From: Geodermatophilaceae bacterium URHB0062
GTDB taxonomy: Bacteria; Actinomycetota; Actinomycetes; Mycobacteriales; Geodermatophilaceae
Assembly (NCBI GenBank): GCA_000620185.1
Contig: JHVO01000005.1
Coordinates: 124,001-188,000, forward strand
Length of the DNA stretch: 64,000 nt
Direction: 5' to 3'
This document shows, piece after piece, positions 17,378-25,166 of this stretch (its first letter is position 1; each line of letters starts with the position of its first letter). Position numbers and translations under genes: made by a program. Below the pieces are notes generated by a model. The model searched no databases, had not been told where the DNA came from, and saw nothing but the letters and a program-made list of their open reading frames with translations.

Positions 17378-18028
17378 GTGGCCACCGACCCCGTCGTCCC
17401 GGCGAGCTTCATCCGCGCGCACACCCGGCCGGGGCGCCCGTCGCTCGTTCCCGAGGTCGGCCTGCTCCTGGCCGACGACGTCGTGGCCCTGTGGGAGGCG
17501 CTGGAGGCCGGACAGGTCGACCCCGGCTCCGACCCGCCGTTCTGGGCGGCGGCCTGGCCCGGCGGCCAGGCGCTGGCCCGGTACGTGCTCGACCATCCGG
17601 ATGTCGTCGCCGGCCGTACCGTCCTCGACCTGGGCGCGGGCAGCGGGCTGGTCGCCGTCGCCGCGCTGCTGGCCGGCGCCCGGGAGGTGGTCGCCAGCGA
17701 GGTGGACCCCTACGGCCGAGCCGCCATCGATGCGAACGCGGAGGACAACGGCGTCGGTCCGGTGACCGTGCGCGGAGACCTCCTCGACGAGGAGCCCGAT
17801 CCCGGCGTCGACGTCGTCCTCGCGGGTGACGTCTGTTACGACCGCACGATGACCGAGCGGGTGCTGCCCTACCTCGGCAAGGCCTGGCTCGGGGGAGCGA
17901 CGGTGTTCCTGGGCGATCCGGGACGGCCCTATCTGCCCAAGGAAGGGCTGGTCGGCGTCGCGGAGTACGACGTGCCGGACACCGAGGGACCGCTGACGCG
18001 CCGGACCACCGTCTGGCGCCTGCCCTGA
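17378..18028 (+). CDS. class I SAM methyltransferase (nicotinamide/ETFB-lysine methyltransferase-like)
   Basis: This 216-residue protein begins FIRAHTRPGRPSLVPEVGLLLADD and has FWAAAWPGGQALARYVLDHP followed by VLDLGAGSGLVAVAALLAGA (about 84-103). That arrangement is shared by the NNMT/PNMT/TEMT-like and METTL20-type (ETF-beta lysine) methyltransferases. GDVCYDRTMTERVLPYL carries the post-motif region. The target may be a protein lysine or a small molecule. It follows the SDR by 23 bases and may be cotranscribed. A CRP-like palindrome begins 15 bases after its stop and belongs to the next unit. Confidence 0.8.
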   Translation: MATDPVVPASFIRAHTRPGRPSLVPEVGLLLADDVVALWEALEAGQVDPGSDPPFWAAAWPGGQALARYVLDHPDVVAGRTVLDLGAGSGLVAVAALLAGAREVVASEVDPYGRAAIDANAEDNGVGPVTVRGDLLDEEPDPGVDVVLAGDVCYDRTMTERVLPYLGKAWLGGATVFLGDPGRPYLPKEGLVGVAEYDVPDTEGPLTRRTTVWRLP

Positions 18029-18043
18029 CCGGCAACGACACGC

Positions 18044-18058
18044 ATCACAAAATGTGAT
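18044..18058. promoter_or_regulatory. CRP-like palindrome ATCACA-AAA-TGTGAT
   Basis: This perfect 6-base inverted repeat lies 14 bases upstream of the candidate -35 box of the riboswitch transcript. Its half-sites match the TGTGA/TCACA words bound by CRP/FNR-family proteins, though the spacer (3) is shorter than the canonical 6. Wall-hydrolase genes with c-di-AMP riboswitches in Streptomyces are also under Crp, which makes this site interesting. Confidence 0.5.
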
Positions 18059-18072
18059 CCTGCCCTCTGGGA

Positions 18073-18102
18073 TTGTCACGGGACGGTAACGACGGCTACG
18101 TT
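18073..18102 (+). promoter_or_regulatory. candidate vegetative promoter for the riboswitch/transglycosylase transcript
   Basis: TTGTCA (18073-18078) and TACGTT (18097-18102) are 18 bases apart, a plausible sigma-A-type pair. A start near 18109 would place the 5' end at the beginning of the riboswitch. Confidence 0.45.
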
Positions 18103-18111
18103 GGCTGTGTC

Positions 18112-18320
18112 CGGCAGGCCATCACGTCCCCGACCGGGGAGACCTCGCCGGACGCCGCCGAGTCGCCGCCCTTCCACGGGTGGCGAGCCGGGGACCCACC
18201 GCAGTACTGGGGTGAATCCAGCCCGCGAGCGCGAAGCTCCGGGCCGGTAGGGCTACTTCCCGCCCGAACCCGTCAGCTAACTCGGTAGGCGGCTTACGGA
18301 AGAAACGGAGAGCCGCCGCA
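18112..18320 (+). ncRNA. cyclic di-AMP riboswitch (ydaO-yuaA class)
   Basis: The leader carries the conserved blocks of the ydaO class: GGGGTGAATCC at 18209-18219, a GGTAGGG / TTCCCGCCCGAACCC segment (about 18246-18271) and GTCAGCTAACTCGGTAGGCG (about 18272-18291). GC-rich helices flank it (from about 18112 and to about 18315). In actinobacteria this class lies ahead of wall-remodelling hydrolases and is switched off by high c-di-AMP. Here it precedes a transglycosylase gene by about 195 bases, leaving room for an expression platform. Ends are approximate. Confidence 0.88.
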
Positions 18321-18514
18321 CGGCGTGGGCCCATGCCCTCGTCATGCACCGCCCTGCCTCGTCGCGCAGCGGGACTGCCTCGCCGGGCATGCCCTGAGCT
18401 GAGCCGGGCTTACGCCCGTCCGCTGCCACCAGACCAGCCACAGCAGTTCGCCGCGCCGTCCTCACGGACCGGTCGGGCTCTGCCACGCCCTGAACCCCGG
18501 AGCAGTTACTCCTC

Positions 18515-19393
18515 ATGACCCGCCGCACCACCTCCACCCTGTCCCGTTCCGAGCAGCTCGAAACCGACGTCCTCGACTCCGTCGGCTCCGCCCCCACCGA
18601 GTCGCAGCGCACCGGGCTCGCCCGCCGCCTCCCGCCCGCCGCGGTCCGTCGTCCGGCCCTCTACCTCGCCGTCGCCGCCGCCGGGGCCCTCGTGGTGAAC
18701 GTGCTCACCGGCGGCGAGCCGCCGGCGCGGGCCGAGGCCCAGATGGAGTCGGTCAGCATCGCCGAGCAGCTCGGCATCTCGCAGGACGCCGGCGCCGCCG
18801 CGGCCCGCAAGGACTCCGTCGGTTCGCTGACGGAGCTGGTCGCCAGCCGCAGCGAGCGGCAGGCTGAGCAGACCGCCGCCGCCAAGGCCCAGGGCGCCGC
18901 CGACAAGGCCGAGCGCGACCGCCGGGCCGCCGCGGCGGCTGCGAAGAAGGCCGCCGAGGAGGCCGCCCGGAAGAAGGCCGCCGAGGCTGCGGCTGCCAAG
19001 AAGGCCGCCGAGAAGGCGGCCGCCCAGAAGGCTGCGGCGAAGGCCGCCGCGAAGGCGCCCGCACCCGCCGCCGCGCCCGCGGCTGCGCCGGCGAGCTCCG
19101 GCTCCGGCTCGTTCCAGGGCTACGCGCTGTCGAAGCTCGGTGGCGACGGTGGCCAGTTCTCCTGCCTCGAGAACCTCTGGGGCAAGGAGAGCGGCTGGAA
19201 CCCGAACGCGCAGAACCCGAGCAGCACCGCCTACGGGATCCCGCAGTTCCTCGACTCGACGTGGGCGAGCACCGGCATCGCCAAGACGTCGGACGGCTAC
19301 CGGCAGATCGATGCGGGGCTGGTCTACATCGACAGCCGCTACGGCTCGCCGTGCGGCGCGTGGGGCCACTCCCAGTCCACCGGCTGGTACTGA
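18515..19393 (+). CDS. secreted lytic transglycosylase-like protein
   Basis: This 292-residue protein has a basic N-terminus and a hydrophobic segment (about 50-65, YLAVAAAGALVVNVLTGG) serving as signal or anchor. A 100-residue Ala/Lys/Glu coiled-coil stalk follows (about 85-185). The C-terminal lysozyme-like domain (about 195-292) contains CLENLWGKESGWNPNAQN, with the catalytic Glu in the KES segment, then AYGIPQF. It should cleave peptidoglycan glycan strands during growth. The c-di-AMP riboswitch upstream ties expression to turgor or wall signalling. GGAG at 18499-18502 is 12 bases from the ATG and could pair with CTCC at 18509-18512. A strong terminator follows. Confidence 0.9.
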   Translation: MTRRTTSTLSRSEQLETDVLDSVGSAPTESQRTGLARRLPPAAVRRPALYLAVAAAGALVVNVLTGGEPPARAEAQMESVSIAEQLGISQDAGAAAARKDSVGSLTELVASRSERQAEQTAAAKAQGAADKAERDRRAAAAAAKKAAEEAARKKAAEAAAAKKAAEKAAAQKAAAKAAAKAPAPAAAPAAAPASSGSGSFQGYALSKLGGDGGQFSCLENLWGKESGWNPNAQNPSSTAYGIPQFLDSTWASTGIAKTSDGYRQIDAGLVYIDSRYGSPCGAWGHSQSTGWY

Positions 19394-19401
19394 GCCGGCC
19401 G

Positions 19402-19419
19402 CCTGGGCGAAAGCCCAGG
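19402..19419 (+). terminator. GAAA-capped hairpin after the transglycosylase gene
   Basis: CCTGGGC-GAAA-GCCCAGG is a 7-base stem with a GNRA tetraloop, eight bases after the stop. It may stabilise the mRNA 3' end, working with the stronger hairpin that follows. Confidence 0.6.
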
Positions 19420-19435
19420 TAGCAGCCCCTGACAG

Positions 19436-19472
19436 GAGTGAGGCCCCGCCCGGATCGGGCGGGGCCTCACTC
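19436..19472 (+). terminator. strong intrinsic terminator-like hairpin
   Basis: A 17-base perfect stem (GAGTGAGGCCCCGCCCG with its complement) encloses a GAT loop. There is only a weak T-rich tail, as is usual in GC-rich actinobacteria. It closes the riboswitch/transglycosylase unit. Confidence 0.85.
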
Positions 19473-19613
19473 GTGATGTGGGTGTCAGCCGAGCGTCGGC
19501 GTCGAGCATCTCCATGACCCGGCGGCCGGCCTCACCCGGAACGGTCTCGACGCTGTGCCGGCCTGTCCGCCCGAGAAGGGCGACGTGTCGGAGGCGAAAC
19601 GTACGTTGACGGC

Positions 19614-20204
19614 ATGTCGAGTGACATGCGCGTGGTCTGGGATGCCGAGGCCGCCACGTTCGATGACGAGCCAGACCACGGACTGGTCGATCCAACCGTC
19701 CGTGCGGCCTGGCGCCAGGTACTCCTGAACGTCCTGCCGCCGGAGCCCGCACGCATCCTCGACCTCGGGTGTGGCACCGGCTCCCTCGCCGTGCTCCTGG
19801 CAGAACTGGGACACAGCGTCACCGGCATCGACCTCTCCCCACGAATGATCGAGCAGGCAACAGCCAAGGCTCATCGCCACGCAGTAGCCATCGACGTGCG
19901 CATCGGAGACGCAGCCGACCCGCCGGTGACGGGCCTCTTCGACGTCGTGCTGACGCGACACCTGCTCTGGGCCCTTCCCGACCCCGCTGTCGCTGTAGCC
20001 CGGTGGTCGGACCTACTGGCCGGGAACGGGGGACTCGTACTCATCGAGGGGCGCTGGCACACCGGCGGAGGACTGGCCTCCGATGAGGTCACCGCTCTTG
20101 TGGAGCAGTACGCCTTCCACGCACGGGTGCAGGTCCTGGACGACGCAGCCCTGTGGGGTGCTCCCATCACCGACGAGCGCTACCTGGTGGTTGCCACCCG
20201 CTGA
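19614..20204 (+). CDS. class I SAM-dependent methyltransferase
   Basis: This 196-residue Methyltransf_11/25 protein has ARILDLGCGTGSLAVLLAELG (about 43-63; motif I), VTGIDLSPRMIEQA (motif I-post) and FDVVLTRHLLWALPDP (motif II region). VVWDAEAATFDDEPDHGLVDP near the N-terminus is typical of small-molecule methyltransferases of this group. GC is somewhat lower than its neighbours. It stands alone between a terminator and a convergent arsR gene, so context says nothing about its substrate. ATG 19614 is used; ATG 19626 is an alternative. Confidence 0.82.
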   Translation: MSSDMRVVWDAEAATFDDEPDHGLVDPTVRAAWRQVLLNVLPPEPARILDLGCGTGSLAVLLAELGHSVTGIDLSPRMIEQATAKAHRHAVAIDVRIGDAADPPVTGLFDVVLTRHLLWALPDPAVAVARWSDLLAGNGGLVLIEGRWHTGGGLASDEVTALVEQYAFHARVQVLDDAALWGAPITDERYLVVATR

Positions 20205-20265
20205 TCGGCTACCCACGGCGCCCGCACGGACCTGCATCCTCCGGTCGAGTTGAGCGTGGAGTGGC

Positions 20266-20607
20266 TCAGCGAGGGGAGCGCTCCGGAGCAGCGGCGTGGT
20301 GGTCGGCGTGCGACAGCGCCTGCCGCACGAGCTCCCCGATGTGGTCGTCGGCGAGCGTGTAGTACACGAACGTGCCCTCGCGGCGGTTCGTGACCAGCCC
20401 GGCGAGGCGCAGTTTCGACAGGTGCTGGCTGACCGCGGTCGGCGTGGTGCCGGCCAGGTCGGCGAGGCAGGCGACCGACGTCTCGCCCTGCATCAGCGCC
20501 CACAGGATGTTCAGCCGTGTCGGGTCGGCCAGCATGCGCAGCGCGTCGGCGGCTCGGCGGACGTCGTCGGCAGCCGGCATGTCGAACCCCTCGATGCCGT
20601 GGTGCAC
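20266..20607 (-). CDS. ArsR/SmtB-family metal-responsive repressor
   Basis: This 113-residue winged-helix repressor has the core ADALRMLADPTRLNILWALM and the recognition region TTPTAVSQHLSKLRLAGLV, followed by the wing RREGTFVYYTLAD. Metal ligands of the NmtR kind are available at both ends: HHGIEGF at the N-terminus and ALSHADHH at the C-terminus, where the alpha-5 site lies. GTG 20607 is chosen over a start 26 codons upstream because the longer form would run over the operator and overlap the ATPase start. It is divergent from a P1B-4 ATPase and should derepress it on Co/Ni/Fe-type metal excess. Confidence 0.88.
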   Translation of the reverse strand: MHHGIEGFDMPAADDVRRAADALRMLADPTRLNILWALMQGETSVACLADLAGTTPTAVSQHLSKLRLAGLVTNRREGTFVYYTLADDHIGELVRQALSHADHHAAAPERSPR

Positions 20608-20641
20608 GCCGCCAGGGTAGCCCTCGTCTGCGTGCCTGAAC

Positions 20642-20661
20642 ACCTTCGCATCTGCGCAGGT
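20642..20661. promoter_or_regulatory. candidate ArsR operator
   Basis: ACCTTCGCA-TC-TGCGCAGGT is a 9-base inverted repeat with one mismatch. It is centred in the 67-base gap between the divergent repressor and ATPase starts, the expected position for a shared ArsR/SmtB site. Confidence 0.55.
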
Positions 20662-20674
20662 ATCGTTCGTCGTC

Positions 20675-22615
20675 GTGACCGTCACCGCGCCGCAGGCCCA
20701 CCTCGAGGATGCGGCGCCGCGGCGTCGCTCGGTGTTCTGGTCGCTGCCCGAGGTGCGCTGGGCCGCGGGAGCGCTCGCCCTGTTCGTCCTGGGGGGCCTG
20801 GCGCAGCTGTCCGGCGCCCCGTCCGCGGTCCACTGGACGCTGTACCTGGCCTGTTACGCGGTCGGCGGCTGGGAACCGGCCTGGGCGGGGCTCCAGGCGC
20901 TGCGGCAGCGGACGCTCGACGTCGACCTGTTGATGATCGTGGCCGCCCTGGGCGCCGCCGCGATCGGACAGGTCTTCGACGGCGCACTGCTGATCGTCAT
21001 CTTCGCGACGTCCGGCGCCCTGGAGGCGTTCGCCACCCGGCGCACCGAGGACGCCGTCCGCGGCCTGTCCGACCTGGCGCCGGAGCAGGCCACCGTCCTC
21101 GACGCGGACGGCGCCGAGCGGCTGGTCGCCGCCGCCGACCTGGCGGTGGGGGATCGCGTGCTCGTGCGTCCGGGTGAGCGGGTCCCCGCCGACGGCCGCG
21201 TGGTGGACGGTGCCTCCGAGGTCGACCAGGCCTCGATCACGGGCGAGCCCCTGCCCGTGGACAAGCATCCGGGTTCCGAGGTGTTCGCCGGCACCGGCAA
21301 CGGCACCGGCGTCCTCGCGGTCGAGGTGACCCGCCCGGCCCGCGACACGGTCGTCGCGCGGATCGCGGCGATGGTCGAGGAGGCCGGCGCGACCAAGGCG
21401 CGCACGCAGCTGTTCGTGGAGAAGGTGGAGCAGCGGTACTCGGTGGGCGTCGTCGTCGCGACCCTGGCCGTGTTCGCGATCCCGCTGCTCGCGGGCGACG
21501 ACCTGCAGCGCGCGCTGCTCCGCGCGATGACGTTCATGATCGTGGCCTCGCCGTGCGCGGTGGTCCTGGCCACGATGCCGCCGCTGCTCTCGGCCATCGC
21601 CAACGCCGGCCGGCACGGCGTCCTGGTCAGGTCCGCCGTCGTGATGGAGCGACTCGGGACGGCGTCCGTCGTGGCGCTGGACAAGACCGGCACGCTCACC
21701 TCCGGCCGCCCGACCGTGGTGGCCGTCCGGCCGATGCCCGGCGGGCCGTGCACCGAGGACGAGCTGCTCGCGCTGGCCGCCGCGGCGGAGGCGCCCAGCG
21801 AGCACCCGATCGGTCAGGCGATCGTCGCCGCGGCGCGCGACCGGGGCCTGGCGCTGCGTCCCGTCGGGAACTTCCGCGCACGGGTCGGTCGCGGGATCGT
21901 GGCGACGGTCGGGGAACGGACCGTGGCCGTGGGCTCGGCGGCGCCCCTCGTCACGATTGAGGCCGGGATCGCCGCCCTGGTCGAGGAGGAGCAGGCGGCC
22001 GGTCGCACGACCGTGGTCGTCCGCATCGACGACCGACCGGCCGGCGTCCTCGCGGTCGCCGACCGCGTCCGTCCCGGGGCAGCGGCCGCCGTGCAGGCGC
22101 TCGGCAGCCTGACCAGCGCCCCGCCGGTCCTCCTCACCGGCGACGACCAGCGGGCCGCCGCGGCGCTGGCGGTGTCCGTCGGCATGTCCGACGTCCGCGC
22201 CCGGCTCCTGCCGGAGGACAAGGTCGGTGCGGTGCAGGACCTGCAGCGCAACGGTCACCGGGTGCTCCTGGTCGGCGACGGTGTCAACGACGCGCCGGCG
22301 CTCGCCACGGCCGACATCGGTGTCGCCATGGGCGGCATCGGCTCCGACCTGGCCCTGTCCAGCGCAGACGCGGTCGTGGTCCGCGACGACCTGGGCACGC
22401 TGCCGGCGCTCGTGCGCCTCTCCCGGCGGGCGCGCCGTCTGGTGGTGCAGAACCTGGTGATCGCCGCGGGCGTCATCGCTGTCCTCGTTGCCTGGGATCT
22501 GATCGGGGAGCTGCCCCTGCCCCTGGGCGTGGCCGGCCACGAGGGGTCGACGATCCTCGTCGCCCTCAACGGGCTCCGGCTGCTCCGGCGGGCCGAGTGG
22601 ACCTCCGCGGGGTAG
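20675..22615 (+). CDS. ctpD: P1B-4-type heavy-metal-translocating ATPase (CtpD-like, Co/Fe/Ni efflux)
   Basis: This 646-residue P-type ATPase has TGEP (about 190), the phosphorylation loop DKTGTLT (about 336-342), SEHPIG, LTGDD and GDGVNDAPA. The intramembrane motif is SPC (in IVASPCAVVLA), not CPC, and the last helix region carries AGHEGSTILVALNGLRLL. SPC plus HEGxT defines the P1B-4 group, whose members (for example mycobacterial CtpD) export cobalt, nickel or ferrous iron. There is no N-terminal CxxC metal domain, as expected for the group. It is divergent from an ArsR repressor. The symbol is by similarity only. Confidence 0.9.
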   Translation: MTVTAPQAHLEDAAPRRRSVFWSLPEVRWAAGALALFVLGGLAQLSGAPSAVHWTLYLACYAVGGWEPAWAGLQALRQRTLDVDLLMIVAALGAAAIGQVFDGALLIVIFATSGALEAFATRRTEDAVRGLSDLAPEQATVLDADGAERLVAAADLAVGDRVLVRPGERVPADGRVVDGASEVDQASITGEPLPVDKHPGSEVFAGTGNGTGVLAVEVTRPARDTVVARIAAMVEEAGATKARTQLFVEKVEQRYSVGVVVATLAVFAIPLLAGDDLQRALLRAMTFMIVASPCAVVLATMPPLLSAIANAGRHGVLVRSAVVMERLGTASVVALDKTGTLTSGRPTVVAVRPMPGGPCTEDELLALAAAAEAPSEHPIGQAIVAAARDRGLALRPVGNFRARVGRGIVATVGERTVAVGSAAPLVTIEAGIAALVEEEQAAGRTTVVVRIDDRPAGVLAVADRVRPGAAAAVQALGSLTSAPPVLLTGDDQRAAAALAVSVGMSDVRARLLPEDKVGAVQDLQRNGHRVLLVGDGVNDAPALATADIGVAMGGIGSDLALSSADAVVVRDDLGTLPALVRLSRRARRLVVQNLVIAAGVIAVLVAWDLIGELPLPLGVAGHEGSTILVALNGLRLLRRAEWTSAG

Positions 22616-22625
22616 CGGGCGCCCG

Positions 22626-23354
22626 ATGACCGTGCACATCGGCACCTCGGGCTGGAGCTACGACCACTGGGACGGTGTGCTGTACCCACCCGGCACACCG
22701 CCGCGCGACCGGCTGGGGCACTACGTGGCCCGGTTCGGCACCGTCGAGCTCAACGCGAGCTTCTACCGATGGCCGCGCGATTCGTCGTTCGCGAGCTGGC
22801 GTCGCCGGCTCCCGCCCGGGTTCCTGCTGTCGGTCAAGGCGCCACGGGGGCTCACCCACGCCAAGCGGCTCTACGCGCCGGAACCGTGGCTGCCCCGCCT
22901 CACCTCGGCCTGGCACGAGCTGGGCGACCGGCGCGGGGTGCTGCTGCTCCAGCTGCACCCCGCCCACGAGCGCGACGACGCGCGGCTGGACCACCTCCTG
23001 GCCCGGCTGCCGCCGTGGATGCGCGTGGCGGTCGAGTTCCGGCACCCGAGCTGGCACGACGACGCGGTCTTCGCCCTGCTGGAGCGGCACGGCGCCGCGT
23101 ACTGCGTGATGAGCGGGGCGGGACTGCCGTGCGTGCTGTGCGCCACCGCGCCCGTCGTCTACGTGCGCATGCACGGGCCCGACTCCCAGCACCTCTACGC
23201 CGGGTCGTACAGCGACGCCGACCTCCGCTGGTGGGCCGACCGGGTCGGGGAGTGGGCCGGCTCCGGTTGCGACGTGTTCGTCTACTTCAACAACGACGGC
23301 CACGGTCACGCCGTGCGCAACGCCCTCCGGCTCCGCGAGCTCGTCGGCGCCTGA
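22626..23354 (+). CDS. DUF72-family protein (YecE-like)
   Basis: This 242-residue protein matches the DUF72 TIM-barrel family: MTVHIGTSGWSYDHWDGVLYPPG at the N-terminus, FYRWPRDSSFASWRRRLP and FLLSVKAPRGLTHAKRL, then VYVRMHGPDS and a C-terminal DVFVYFNNDGHGHAVRNALRL. The function is unknown; structural relatives suggest a phosphate- or nucleic-acid-linked enzyme. It follows the metal ATPase by ten bases and is probably cotranscribed. A functional link to metal export is not evident. Confidence 0.88.
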   Translation: MTVHIGTSGWSYDHWDGVLYPPGTPPRDRLGHYVARFGTVELNASFYRWPRDSSFASWRRRLPPGFLLSVKAPRGLTHAKRLYAPEPWLPRLTSAWHELGDRRGVLLLQLHPAHERDDARLDHLLARLPPWMRVAVEFRHPSWHDDAVFALLERHGAAYCVMSGAGLPCVLCATAPVVYVRMHGPDSQHLYAGSYSDADLRWWADRVGEWAGSGCDVFVYFNNDGHGHAVRNALRLRELVGA

Positions 23355-23417
23355 GCGCCGCCGCCGGCAGGGCGAAGAAGCCGCCACGGACGCACATCGC
23401 CGGCGGCCCGAGGGTGG

Positions 23418-24632
23418 TCAGCCGGAAGGCAGCAGCCCCGCCTCGGCCTTGGCCAGCAGCGCGGTGCGGACGGCGGCGTCGACCGTCCGGGCGAACGCGG
23501 CGTCGCTCTGGCTCGTCCGCACGACCTCGTCGACCATCGCCGGCACGTCGTCCGGGGTGACGGTGAGAACCATCGTGCCGCCGGCCCGGAGGAAACGCAC
23601 CGCCCGCTGGCCGGCCGGTATGCCCTGCACCGCCTCGGCCTCGCCGACATCGTCGGACACGATGACGCCCTCGAAGGACAGCTGCTCGCGCAGCAGCCCG
23701 GTGAGGACGGCGCGGGAGAACATCGCCTGGTTCGCCGGGTCGATGCGCGGATAGGTCGCCGAGGAGACCATCACGAACGGGTGCGCGGGCGAGCGGGCGA
23801 GGGTGCCGAACGCGGCCACCTGGTCGTCGTCGGCCGCGGTGACCGGGTCGGTCACCCCGGCCTGGGTGTCGGGGTTGCCCCGCACCCGTCCCAGCCCCGG
23901 GAAGTGCTTGAGCGCCGCGGTGACGCCGGCGTGGGCCAGCCCGTCGACCACCGTCCCGGCGGCCTCGGTCACCGCCGCGGCGGTGCTGCCGTACTGCCGG
24001 TCGTAGAACCCGATCGGGGCGTTGTCGTGCTCCGTGCCCGCAGGGACCACGTCGGCGACCGGCGCCAGGTTCAGGTTGATCCCGGCACCGTGCAGCGCCG
24101 CGCCGACGCCACCGGCGAGCGCGGCCAGCTGGTCCGGCGGGAGGGCGCCCTGCGCCACGGCCGAGGGCAGTCGCGCGAAACCGGGACCTTTCAGTGACTG
24201 CACCTTCCCGCCCTCCTGGTCGACGGCCACCCACAGCGCCGGGCCCGGAGCCTCCGACTGCCATCGCCGGGCGGTGCCGGCCAGCTCCCCGGCGGAGGCC
24301 TGGGAGCGGCCGGCGAGGAAGACGCCACCTGCTCCGCTACGGACGACGGCGTCGGCGGTGCCGAGGCCGCCGAGGGGCACGCCGACCAGGAACAGCTGGG
24401 CCACCCGCGCCCGCGGGTCCAGCTCGTCGAGGACACGGTCCACCGACGCCTCCTCCGGGGACGCGCTGCTCGCGGAGCTCGCCGACCCGGAGCTCTGCGA
24501 CGCCGACGTGTCCGCAGCGGTCGACGTCGACGACCCGGACGCCGCGCCCCGCCCCCCCGACCCCGAGGAGCAGGCGGTCAGGGCCAGGCACAGCAGTCCC
24601 GAGGCGAGGACGCGGCCGGTTCGCAGGTGCAC
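23418..24632 (-). CDS. lipoprotein with GH3 N-acetylhexosaminidase-like domain (LpqI/NagZ-like)
   Basis: Translation from GTG 24632 (GAGGA seven bases upstream) gives a 404-residue lipoprotein with lipobox LTAC at about 18-21 and a Ser-rich linker to about 65. The GH3 barrel follows: VAVDQEGGKVQSLKGPGF, LNLAPVADV, ALKHFPGLGRVRGN and VIVSDDVGEAEAV, the last carrying the nucleophile Asp. NagZ/LpqI enzymes release N-acetylglucosamine from muropeptides during wall recycling. The KHFPGHGDT loop of typical NagZ reads KHFPGLGRVRGNPDT here, without the loop histidine. Its 3' end faces the DUF72 gene. Confidence 0.85.
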   Translation of the reverse strand: MHLRTGRVLASGLLCLALTACSSGSGGRGAASGSSTSTAADTSASQSSGSASSASSASPEEASVDRVLDELDPRARVAQLFLVGVPLGGLGTADAVVRSGAGGVFLAGRSQASAGELAGTARRWQSEAPGPALWVAVDQEGGKVQSLKGPGFARLPSAVAQGALPPDQLAALAGGVGAALHGAGINLNLAPVADVVPAGTEHDNAPIGFYDRQYGSTAAAVTEAAGTVVDGLAHAGVTAALKHFPGLGRVRGNPDTQAGVTDPVTAADDDQVAAFGTLARSPAHPFVMVSSATYPRIDPANQAMFSRAVLTGLLREQLSFEGVIVSDDVGEAEAVQGIPAGQRAVRFLRAGGTMVLTVTPDDVPAMVDEVVRTSQSDAAFARTVDAAVRTALLAKAEAGLLPSG

Positions 24633-24743
24633 CCCTCCATCCTCGTCCATCGAAGAGCCCGTGCCCGCGCGCACGGCGGGGTGTCCGCCGCACCGCCCGG
24701 CGCGGGGCTCGCCGCCGGCGCGGCCCGGCCGTACGGCCGCTCC

Positions 24744-24947
24744 ATGGGCGGCGAGCGCGAGCAGGATGATCAGGACGTCGGCACGCCACCGTCGTCGAGC
24801 GGGCTGGTCGGTCGCTCCATCGACGAGTTCGTGAACCAGCTGCGCAGCTTCACCGACCGGGCGCGATCGGTGGCGGGAGCGGTGCCCTCCCGGCTGTCGC
24901 TGCCCGCGCTGCCCAGCCCACCGGCCGGCTCTCGGCGGCGCAGCTGA
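24744..24947 (+). CDS. small hypothetical protein
   Basis: This 67-residue protein has an acidic start (MGGEREQDDQDVG), a short helix (VGRSIDEFVNQLRSFTDRARSV) and a Pro/Arg-rich tail. No family was recognised. It is six bases ahead of another small coiled-coil gene and about 110 bases from the divergent GH3 lipoprotein. No clear SD precedes the ATG, so the start is uncertain. The reading frame itself is supported by codon bias and by the tight spacing. Confidence 0.45.
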   Translation: MGGEREQDDQDVGTPPSSSGLVGRSIDEFVNQLRSFTDRARSVAGAVPSRLSLPALPSPPAGSRRRS

Positions 24948-24952
24948 GGGCG

Positions 24953-25153
24953 GTGGCGCAGACCGTCGCCGCCCAGCGCCGGTCGATCGCGGCGATGACC
25001 GCGCAGCTGGAGGCCTTCGACGAGCAGCTGGTGGTCTTCGAGCGGATCCTCGAGCCGCTGGTCGAGTGGAGCTCGACGTGGGCGCGGCTCGAGGAGGCGG
25101 TCGGCGACTTCGTGCGACGCGACGGCGCGGACGGGACCACGTCCGCCCGCTGA
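24953..25153 (+). CDS. small coiled-coil hypothetical protein
   Basis: This 66-residue protein is mostly one amphipathic helix (AQTVAAQRRSIAAMTAQLEAF to ARLEEAVGDFVRRDG). GTG 24953 follows the previous stop by five bases, with GAGGGCG just before it, so the two are translated together. No homologue was recognised. Together with the previous gene and the convergent 136-residue coiled-coil gene it forms a trio of small helical proteins, phasin-like in character only. Confidence 0.5.
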   Translation: MAQTVAAQRRSIAAMTAQLEAFDEQLVVFERILEPLVEWSSTWARLEEAVGDFVRRDGADGTTSAR

Positions 25154-25166
25154 CGGGTTCCGCCGT

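Noticed and set aside
20608-20685. longer N-terminus for the ArsR protein (start at 20685)
   Set aside because: It would overlap the divergent ATPase start and the palindromic operator. The conserved part begins at GTG 20607.
20180-22645. long minus-strand frame opposite the metal ATPase
   Set aside because: Shadow frame without motifs. The real minus-strand gene here is the short arsR in another frame.
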